DNA of 64,000 nt from Syngnathus acus (lineage: Eukaryota > Chordata > Actinopteri > Syngnathiformes > Syngnathidae), in the NCBI RefSeq assembly GCF_901709675.1, contig NC_051101.1, positions 124,001 to 188,000 of the forward strand. Reading direction: 5' to 3'. The first letter of the stretch is position 1. Each line of letters starts with the position of its first letter. The position numbers and the translations under genes are program-made. Below, one piece after another: positions 22,801 through 30,667 of the stretch. The notes under the pieces were generated by a model that was not told where the DNA came from, ran no database searches, and saw only the letters and a program-made list of their open reading frames with translations.

Positions 22801-25800
22801 CGTCCACGGGAAAAACGGGAATGGATGAAGCCACGGCTTGCTAACCACAAGTAGGCACAGACCCCTTTTTCAATGCCAAAATGTACATTTGGAGAAATGC
22901 ATTTCAATTTGCCTTGTCTTGTTTGCCGTACGATTTGTCGTTGACCTTGCCCAAACAAAGGTCGGGTCCTCACTTGATCCGAAATGCAAACGTTTACCCT
23001 GTCGCCAGGTCCACAGCAGCCAATGGACAAGCTTACCGTAAAAAGTAGCCCCACCCCCCACCTCATATGTTCCTTCCCGGTGAAGCTTCCCTGTGATTGA
23101 CGCATTGAAAGCTCTGTGAAATTCATGGAAAAACGACAAAGTCTTTGGCATGGAAATGGCTTTCCGCACAAACAGTTTGCGAGGCTCATTTGTGCATTGG
23201 CCAGGGTTGACTTGGAAATGTGGCTATCAAAAACCAAACGGCGAGCGATTGGACTTTGTCTATGTGGCGATAATCACAATTGAGAGCGAGTTTTGCTTGC
23301 CTGAGGAGGACAGCAACAGCGACTCTGATGCCGAGGCGCCACATCCCTCGCTCTCCAAGGCAGAAGCAGCCCACCTTTGCCCTGACGAGTAAGTGCTTTC
23401 TTATCCTTTGAATCTGAACTTTGCTTTTTTGGGCCATGAATTGGCTCCCACTCAGCTAAAGCTTGCATGCCTGTGAGAAGAAAATCATGTTATCGGCAAA
23501 GAAAGGATTGCCACTTTTGAAAATGACATTTCTTTCATCGCCCCAGTCATAGGAATGTCAAGATTCAGAAGGGGACCGGGTCAAATTGGAAGGAGCAAAA
23601 GCAATTTACCGTGCAAAGGATACAAACTGTTTGCGGGCACTTTTGTTTTGGAGGCGCTCGTCCACAGCCAGAGGATCGCTGCTATCGGCACTTCCGATCT
23701 GGACAAGGACCTGCTGGAGCAGCTTTACAACTGGGCTCAGGTCAAGCCCAGCACCAACCAAGTGCAGGTGCTTTTCGATGACCTGCTCCAAAGGAAGAGC
23801 GTGGCGTGCGGCACCATCAGTGCAAACCAAACGGAAGGGAAGAGCGGGCCGTGCGGCACCATTGGCGCAAACCAAACAGAAAGGAAGAGCGGGGTGTGCA
23901 GCACCATCGGCGCAAACCAAACGGACTTTCCCAAAAGCAACAGCAGCCCCGAGGATTGTCTGATCTGATGGCTGAGGAGCGACTCGCTTGTCTTTACCCA
24001 TTGGAGAGATTCCAGGGATGTTTTTTAATGCCCAAAATGGCCGCTGGACATCCCTGTCCCGTCAGCGGCAAAATAATACAACAGGTGTGTATTGTAGCCA
24101 TTTGGCATTGCAGTCATTTGTGCGCTGGGTCTATTTTTATGTGACCCTAACCCTAACCCCTCTCTCAGCTGACTTGGCGTAGCCAGTGCCCTGATAGGGT
24201 GACACGAAGAAGTGGCACAAGAGTTGGGTTTTTTTTCACTTCATGGATATTGCCGTGGTGAATGCCTTCGTCCAGCAGAAGGGCAAAGTGGAGAGCTTTT
24301 CTCCGGATGTCGGCCTGGATGGCATCGCCCGACTGAACCCATCGAGGTTCAGGCTTCTCCGTGACAAAGCGCCCATCGAGTGCGCCGCGCTTGGCTCTGC
24401 TTCTTGCGCACCAGGGACTGCGATAGTGACTGGCGTGGTGACAACAATTTGTAAGTGTGGGAAATACCCATGTGTGTTTTGTTTCCATAAAGCCATTACC
24501 CCAAAAGACTCGTGCGTCTATGCTTCTGCTTTCAGTCATACGTACTTGGAGTGAAAAGATAGTCTTCAGTCTAAGTTTCATCTTTGTGTGTTGAAGCGTT
24601 CCAGAATAGCAGCAGCCTTTTTCCCGAGCGACGTATGCGACCACGCCGGGCCGAACGGCGACCACGCTTGCGGACTACTCCTCGGGCAAAACCTGAGTTA
24701 AATTCTCATTTGGTCTCATGGCATTGTCAAAATTCCACCACGCATTCATTTTCCCAGCGCTCTCTCTTTTGTGTATTCCTCAGTGCCAGTCGCACTTGAA
24801 CAGATTGTGACTCTTCTGCCTGTTAGTTCCTTTTGCGCATGTTCAGGGCGATGTGGTTTGCACCGTGCTCAATCTTGGGGCCACCGTTTGGCTCGTGTTG
24901 TGTTACGTGAGCGCAGGTGTCATGTTCCCCCATAATGACTGACACGCATACAGCAAATGGATGCCGTCAAATTTTGTCAAAACAATGCAATGAAATGTTC
25001 TTCGTTTCAAGTCCCTAACAAAGGATTTTTTTGGATTGCATTGTCGCTATTTGAGGACATTTCAATGGGAACAAAGTAGCGCTCTCAGCGCATTTTTGTG
25101 TTTGCAGGTTGCCAGCTGATTGTTGTCCAATTGATGTAATTTGACTGAAGCGTGTGCTCAAAGCAAGCATCTGCTTTTTGGTTGTCAGGTTGTGGTGCTT
25201 GGAGTGCGGCGGCGACGTGCGCGACATGGCTGCCCACTACCCCACGCACGTGCGCTGCCTGCTGTGCGCCTTTGGCAGCTGCTGCTCTCGCGCATACGCA
25301 GGCCACATGATCCAGTAAGACGGGAAGGGCGGGGAAGCAGCGGGGCTCGTGATCGATTGTTGCCATCTCATTGCAGCCACCACGTGCCACGCTCCAAAGA
25401 CCACCGTCTCCCTCCGCATCAACACCCGCCTCCTTGGTCAGCCGCCGTCGCGTCCTCCGTCCTCGAGCGGCTGCTGACAAAGGCCTGCTTATGTTTCAGT
25501 CCTTTCTTCTTGACATGTTGCCACTGTGACTTTGCGTCGGTGTCCGGGGACGAGATGGCCGAACACCTGCTGGCCAACCCGGAGCATGGTGGTGCCATCT
25601 GCCGCCCCAGAGGTGAGCATTTAGTGCAGGCTTCCTAACGCCTCGAGCGGCGGCTTCAAGCAAAGGCGTCAAGTGTTTGCCACGTCCTCCCTTGCTGTTG
25701 TACAAACAAAAGTCAAGAAATCCAACGTGCTCAACACTGACGATATGGAAAGTAACTCACTTGTCACAAAATATTTTGTTTTTATGTTAGTCAAAATGAA

Positions 25801-28800
25801 ATGACAAATCAAATTGGCGTCACCTTGGTGCGTAAACGAAGCATTATGACGGGAAAGCAGACAGAATATTGCTGTCTCATTATTTTGGCTTTCCCAGATG
25901 ACATGGCACCAGAGTAGAAGGACAAGAGTAGATTTTAAAATGTTCCCTCCTGTGCCGGCTGGGGATGAGCTTTGCTCAAGCTTGGAGCTGTTTGTCGTCT
26001 GCAGTGTACGTGGAGCCAGATATCCAGCTGCGTTGGGACCGAGAGCCGCCACACCAGCTCGAGAGCGACCAGATGCCATGCCAGCTCGGGAGCGACGAGC
26101 CGCTTGGCCACCGGGACTGGAGGCTGTCCGACAGCTGGACGCGCCCCGAGGATGACCTGGATGCAGAGATCAGAATCTCGCCCTTCACACAGCCCTGCGG
26201 GCCTCGCCAGCCGGCGCTGAGGAACGGCGACGCTGTGGACTTCTTCAACCTGCTGTTCCCTGCAGCGCTGGTGGAACTGATCGCTGCAGAGACCAACGCC
26301 CACGCCAAGACCTGCTGCTACCTGGACTCGGGCTGCCGGGACTGGCTTTCGGTCACCCCGCGAGAAGTCAAAGGTTTCCTGGGTCTGTGCATCCTGATGG
26401 GCTTGCACAACCTCCCAGAGCCATCTCAGTACTGGTCTTGGAACCAACGTGACGGCCCCACCTTCCAGCGCACCATGAGCCTGGAACGCTTCAAGCAAGT
26501 GGCCTCCAACATCCGCATGGGAAGCTTCAGCACCGCCAAGTTGTCGCGTGGCCGCCAAGCCCACGACCCGCTGCGCGTCTTCGGGCGCATGCTGGACATT
26601 CTGAGCAGCGCCATGTGGGATGCCTACCGGCCCAACTGCTGCCTGAGCATGGACAAAGCGCTGCTCCCCGCTCTGGAGGGAGATCCTCCAATGGGGAGCT
26701 TGCAGGGCCAGCCTCAGTTGTGGCTGTTGTGCGACTCCAAGTCCGGCTACTGCCACCGCTTCTTCATCCAGAGCGACCAGGAGGTGGCCCCCGCTTCTTC
26801 ATCCAGAGCGGCCAGGAGGGGCCCGGGCGTGGTGCAGGAGCTGGTCAAGGGTCTGGAGAACAAGCACCACCACATTTACTTGGCCAAGTCGCTCACGTCT
26901 GTGCCTCTGGTGCAGCAGCTTCTGGACCAGGGCATCTATGCCTCCAGCTCCTTCCCGCCTCGCAGTCCCATCCTGCCGGCAGCGCTGTGGGAGGACGGCC
27001 GACTGGACAAGCCCGGGGACTTCTTGCAGAGGCGCTTGGGTCCCCTGCTGGCCACACGCTGGAAGGACACCAAGGAGATGGGCTGCCTGTCCAGCAACGC
27101 CCGCGCGGGGGAAGCGGACACAGTGTGGAGGCGCTCGCAGAGCAAGATGGGTAGCCTGGATCCCATCAGGCGGCCCATGGCCTTCCGACTCCTGCAAGAG
27201 AACATGCGAGGGGTAGACATCTGCAAGCAGCTCCTGGCCTGTAACCCGCTGGGTGGAATACTGCAGGACCGCCACTGGCGCGCTCTCTTCTGGTTCTTGG
27301 TCAACCTGAGTGTGGTCAACGCCTTCATCGTCCTGCGCGAGAGCCGCAAGGAGAACCCGCCGGCCTGGGTGCGAGACGGCCTCTTCACGCAGGTCAACTT
27401 CCGCAAGCGTCTGGGCATCCAGCTGGCCGAGTGTGCCCGCCAGCCCTCGCATGGGAGCACACGGGAGGCGGAGAGGGGTGACCGGAAGGTCCGACACCGC
27501 ATGGACCGGATCACTGGCTCGTCCGGGAGCTGCCAACACTGCGGTGGGACCATGGATACCGGCACCTGGGGCTGCGTGGTGTGCGGGGCGCGACTGTGCA
27601 AAGAGTCGTCGTGCTTCTGGGAGTTTCACAGCTTGTCGCCTTTCAATAAAGGTGGGTGGGGCTCATCCGAGGGTTTCTGTGCCGATGCCCGCCCTTCGCC
27701 GCTTAAAGCCGCCTTTGTTGTCCGCAGGCCCGACGGAAGTGGGATTCCTCGAGGGCAGCCATAGGTAATCGCAGCCCGCTGCTAAGCCGCCTCCACAAAA
27801 TCATTTTGTCATCAGTCGTCTTATGAACTGTGACTGTGTTTTTGTCAAGTAGCTTCTTTCTGTTGTTGGGTGTCCTGCTCTTTCAAAGCAAATACATAGT
27901 ATATGCCCAGACAGGCTCACATGAATACACTGCACTCGTGTCAGATTGAGGCAGCGGTAAATTGAATCATCTTGGGTGTCTGACTGGTGCGTCGGTTTTG
28001 TGTGACAGTGACGAGGCGGAATCCGACAGAGTCCAAGATCATCTGGCCCCCCTGGAAGACTTCTCTGAAGACGAGGCCGCCGACAGCCCCAAGCAAAGGC
28101 CACCTATAAAAAAGGAGGGTACTTCTCCGCCTCCCTCGCCTCATCTGGCCGACGTCAGCAGCCAAACGGAGCCAGCAGACTTCCTGTCAGCCCACCAACT
28201 GAGAGTGGCGCTGCTGGCTCTGTGCGGCGGCCTACACCAGGCGTCCGCCGTCTTTTCCATTGGGCCGTGCCTCATCCGGGTCTGGCTGAAGGAGGCCAGG
28301 AAACACCTCAAACAAAAGAACCGGGACAGAGACGAGATGCAGGTCCAGGGAGACGGCGAGGCCCATCTGGTGGCCTGGGTGCTGAGCCAGCGTGAGCAGC
28401 AGCTTCCTGTCAGCGAGAGCGTCTTCTTCCACAAAGCGGCCACACTCAACAAGAACGGCGCCTTGGGCGACACCTTCCGCATGTCCTACGACTGGGCCGT
28501 GCTCTTTATGCTCCGCCACCGGCTGGGCCCGACGCCCGCCGGCAGCAAGCGAGCGCCAGCCTACCGGCTGCCGCTGCCCCTGCAGGCTCGTGTCCAGTCC
28601 TTCAAGGAGTTCACCCACAGAGCCATCTTGGCCAACCGACTTCCTCAAAGTTCGGTCGGCGTGATGGACGAGCTGTGCTTCTTTGTGGATGCTGGGAGCG
28701 TTCAGCACCGCGCTGAGGCTTTGCAGTTCACGGGCTCTGTGCCGCTGGTCACCGTGTGTCTGTCGGCACTGGCTGACGGAACCATGCTGCCTGCTTTGGT

Positions 28801-29875
28801 GCTGACCAACAGACGGCCGGCCAACGAGCCGCTGCCGGACTTTGTGCTTCTCCAAGTCACTTCACAGAACCCAACCGCGCGGGAGGCCTTCAAGCTCTGG
28901 ATTCAACGAATTTGGCTGCCATATCTTTCTGGGCCAGTTTGCCACAGGAAATCCATGTTGGTATTGGACCAGCACCAAGACCACGTGGGAGACCTTTCTC
29001 TTGGCAACCTGAGCAACTGGGGCACTCTTCCAGCCGTCATCCCCGAAGGATGTTCCTTCCTCCTGCAGCCTCTGGACCTCTGTGTCAAACCGGCTCTGCA
29101 GCGCTTCCTCCGAGCACGGTGGGACAAGTTCAGTGCTGGTGGCCAAGAGGAGCCCGAAGAAGCGGCGGCGCCAAGAAAACTGCAAGACACTGCCGCTCAA
29201 ATGCTGATCCGCTGGACGGCTGAAGCCTTGACGTGCCTGAAAGACCTCCGGCAGCCATGGCGGACCTCTTTTGAGATTACGGGAATCCTGCCGAGGACAG
29301 ACACCGGCCGGGAAGGTCCCGACCGAAAAGCAGAGTGGCAGAACCTCCTGAAGAGTCTTGAAAAGATACTGCTGCCTTCTGAAGACAGTTTGGACCTCCT
29401 GCTAGTAGAGGATGAAGAGGACTCTGATGACGACCTAATGTCCGCAGAGGAGGAGGACCCTCAGGAGCAAGACAAACCCGGGGCACACACTGAAATTAAG
29501 CTGCTAGAGATAAGGGACGAGAACAAAAACACAGAACTCCAGGAGGAAGAAGAGCAACAAGTGGACACCAACAGAAACTGGGAAGAGAACAAAGAGGCAA
29601 ATGGCCAGGAGCCAATGGAAAACACCAAAATGGTCCAAGTAAAGCAGCTTGAGATAATGGAAGAGGACAGCGAAGAAGAAGCAAAAGAAGAGAAGGAGCA
29701 GGAGAACGAGGATAGGAAGGCCACCAAGGAGCGCAGGGAGACCAGAATCATGATCGGAGAGGAAGTTGGGGATGAATGGAAGATAACCATGAAGACGAGG
29801 ACGGAGATCAGGACAGAGACAGCTCGGAGCAACCAAGACGATGGACCTGAGCTGAAAGTCCTTCCAGATCTTTAG
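16869..29875 (+). CDS. pogz: POGZ orthologue, zinc-finger protein with piggyBac and pogo transposase domains (spliced, 1743 aa)
   Basis: POGZ is a nuclear zinc-finger chromatin protein that binds HP1. Exons by junction phase: 16869-16977, 17529-17665, 20006-20063, 20137-20244, 20780-20963, 21035-21180, 21239-21339, 21536-21682, 21933-22067, 22134-22327, 25189-25314, 25377-25612, 26005-27651, 27728-27764, 28009-29875. They sum to 1744 codons including the stop. The start [17 protein letters not shown] is the POGZ N-terminus. Fingers span about residues 185-375 ([42 protein letters not shown]) and 445-555 (CLECGGD, RAYAGHM, CCHCDF). A SUMO-type IKTE site lies near 412. A piggyBac domain covers 580-1109, an HTH and DDE region 1165-1530, and an acidic tail follows. 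Human POGZ has 1410 residues. Here the N-terminal region is shorter and the piggyBac part is extra. Confidence 0.92.
17833..19260 (-). mobile_element. Tc1-like transposon in a POGZ intron
   Basis: Inverted repeats AAAACTGAAAAGTGGGGCGT (about 17969) and ACGCCCCACTTTTCAGTTTT (about 19232) flank the transposase, together with the shared GCAATATTATTCGGCCCC block. It sits in the intron between 17665 and 20006, opposite to POGZ. The outer right end merges into a TA array, so the exact terminus is unclear. Confidence 0.85.
18017..19036 (-). CDS. Tc1-like transposase, 339 aa
   Basis: This is a Tc1/mariner transposase that moves its element into TA sites. The N-terminus [18 protein letters not shown] begins a bipartite paired-type DNA-binding region with a GRPSKLS hook at about 57-63. 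The catalytic core shows [12 protein letters not shown] (first Asp), [10 protein letters not shown] (second Asp) and [14 protein letters not shown] (Glu), spaced as in the DD34E group. The end AAKGGATKY is the usual Tc1 C-terminus. The frame is complete at the usual family length of about 340, with no stop. It may be a recent insertion. Whether it is active cannot be told from sequence. Confidence 0.93.
   Translation of the reverse strand: MKTKEHTRQVRDTVVEKFKAGFGYKKISQALNISRSTVQAIILKWKEYQTTANLPRPGRPSKLSSQTRRRLIRDAAKRPMITLDELQITTAEVGESVHRTTISRALHKSGLYGRVARRKPFLKDIHKKSRLKFATSHLGDTPNMWKKVLWSDETKIELFGHNAKRYVWRKSNTAHHPEHTIPTVKHGGGSIMVWACFSSAGTGKMAKIDGKMDGAKYRTILEENLLESAKDLRLGRRFNVQQDNDPKHKARSTMEWFTNRRIQVLEWPSQSPDLNPIENLWKELKTAVHKRSPSNLTELKLFCKEEWARIPVSRCAKLIETYPKRLAAVIAAKGGATKY
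19262..19325. repeat. (TA)n microsatellite
   Basis: AT dinucleotides interrupted by CC and GG, so the tract is itself partly palindromic. Confidence 0.9.
19422..19555. mobile_element. hAT-type element terminal fragment (copy B)
   Basis: Same sequence as 1-136 with few changes, ending CATTACACCCCTAG. About 95 bp of related upstream sequence (19326-19421) looks like the 5' leader of a BED-type hAT gene. It lies in a POGZ intron. Confidence 0.6.
20368..20516. repeat. Tandem duplication (2 x about 75 bp) in a POGZ intron
   Basis: AGGTTTTTGTGACACGTCGC through TTCAATTGTTGACTGTT is followed at once by a second, about 88 percent similar unit beginning AGGTTTTGTGACACGTCGC. Confidence 0.75.
21683..21715. 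repeat. (CA)n microsatellite at POGZ donor
   Basis: A short CA tract begins directly at the intron donor after 21682. Confidence 0.85.
22328..23549. other. POGZ intron sequence without recognised gene
   Basis: First part of the 2.9-kb intron between 22327 and 25189. One stretch (23270-23391) reads as an acidic peptide [16 protein letters not shown] and ends at GACGAG|TAAG. It may be the acidic N-terminus of the piggyBac relic that follows. I found no splice phase that would place it in the POGZ protein. Confidence 0.4.
23550..24560 (+). pseudogene. piggyBac-like transposase relic in a POGZ intron
   Basis: The frame at 23555-23968 contains [17 protein letters not shown] followed by ANQT. This matches the piggyBac block after the second catalytic region (family pattern: LFxxLLxRxIxACGTxRxN...FPK). 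The ACGTI/ANQT segment occurs three times in tandem (period 45 bp, about 23800-23930) before FPKS. Downstream, 24243-24500 begins [10 protein letters not shown], the piggyBac C-terminal helix motif, and later has a Cys pair ([11 protein letters not shown]). Stops and frame changes separate the parts, so it is dead. Assignment to piggyBac rests on these motifs. Confidence 0.55.
26005..27651 (+). CDS. pogz: POGZ exon encoding a domesticated piggyBac transposase domain
   Basis: This single exon of 549 codons is bounded by CTGCAG|TG and AAAG|GTGGGT. It enters in phase 1 from the finger exon ending at 25612 and leaves in phase 1. Family motifs run in order: [98 protein letters not shown], then a Cys-rich end (CQHCG...CVVCG...C...CFWEFH). 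Of the three catalytic Asp positions, the first (about residue 777, MDK) and third (about 915, WKD) remain. The second, usually in a D-N-F motif, is Ala (about 854). It is probably catalytically dead, with the DNA-binding Cys-rich region kept. A 35-bp tandem duplication lies at 26756-26825. Confidence 0.9.
28009..29875 (+). CDS. pogz: POGZ terminal exon: pogo-type HTH, DDE domain and acidic tail
   Basis: This is the last coding exon. It joins 27764 in phase 2 (AG + T gives Ser). [16 protein letters not shown] starts the helix-turn-helix part. [21 protein letters not shown] through [14 protein letters not shown] is the CENP-B/Tigger-like HTH. The DDE fold shows [12 protein letters not shown] (first Asp near 1342), [13 protein letters not shown] (second) and [17 protein letters not shown]. 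The order and motifs match mammalian POGZ. The last 150 or so residues are Glu/Lys/Asp-rich with coiled-coil character and end VLPDL. No close polyadenylation hexamer was seen within 700 bp after the stop. Confidence 0.92.
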
Positions 29876-29945
29876 AGGACCCAATATGGCTGGCGTCGGA
29901 CAATGATGCGGCATTGTCCATTGCGATTTTCAACTTGTGCTCACC

Positions 29946-30010
29946 TCCAAAGCTAGCTGCTAGCGTCCAGCCCCCCAAGCTAGCTGCTAGCGTCCAGCCT
30001 CCAAAGTGAG
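29946..30010. repeat. Tandem duplication in POGZ 3' region
   Basis: The phrase AAGCTAGCTGCTAGCGTCCAG followed by CC occurs twice in a row (period about 29 bp) shortly after the POGZ stop. Confidence 0.75.
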
Positions 30011-30559
30011 CTCAGCCACTCCAGAGCAGCTGGCCAATTGGAATGCAAAACTGATTGTGACTGAATGTTAGCAGTGACTTGTTTCTATATGCTAGCGCTA
30101 ACCACAGCATGTAGCCTGCATTCCACAGTGATTGGAATGAGAAGCTCCTCATACATGATGTCCTTTTGTTTTGGTTCAGTCTGTCTCTTCTGTCCTGTCT
30201 GTGGCTTTGTCCCAAGCCACATGGTTCTGCTGGGAAAGCTGAAAGTCATTTTCCAATTTTTTCACTATAAAAGTCTTTTTATGGTCACCTGGGGCTTTTA
30301 TTGTGTCGGATTTAAACAGAAGATAACTTCAAATAGAAAACAAGTTGTCCACAATTGGAGCGGATTTTGCCTGGCTCGCTTTGGAGGTGACGGCTCTGCT
30401 CGCGTGAGTGAGCCGCCCTTGGCCCCAAACAGCCAAAGATCCATTTGCTCCTTTGCTTTGTCATGTGACATACAAAGCAAAGGGAAGAGCCACTTCCCAG
30501 CCAGTTAGCTTTGGCAGAGTTTATTGGCCTTCTCGCCAGAAGCTCCGCCTGCCACCCCC

Positions 30560-30667
30560 TCTGCTCTCCTCTCCCCCCTCGTTGGTGGGCTAAACCCATA
30601 AAAGTGTGTGCGTGTGTTTGTCCGAGTGTGTGTGCATGCTGACTGCTAAACACCAGCGAGCGTCGAC
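30560..30667 (+). promoter_or_regulatory. SELENBP1 proximal promoter / 5' UTR
   Basis: A TATA-like CCCATAAAAG lies about 70 bp before the SELENBP1 start codon. The upstream 30011-30560 between the POGZ stop and this point holds no other supported feature. Confidence 0.3.

Noticed and set aside
23270-23391. Acidic peptide stretch as an extra POGZ exon
   Set aside because: No acceptor in the required phase 2 that would join the exon ending at 22327. The exon at 25189 already fits that phase and matches mammalian POGZ order.
24140-24160. CCCTAACCCTAACCCC telomere-like sequence
   Set aside because: Only about two and a half units in an intron; far too short to indicate an interstitial telomere.
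25935-29914. Long minus-strand open frames (25935-26756, 26799-27629, 28232-28855, 29504-29914)
   Set aside because: They mirror the GC-rich POGZ exons. No family motifs, and low-complexity reverse complements of the acidic tail.
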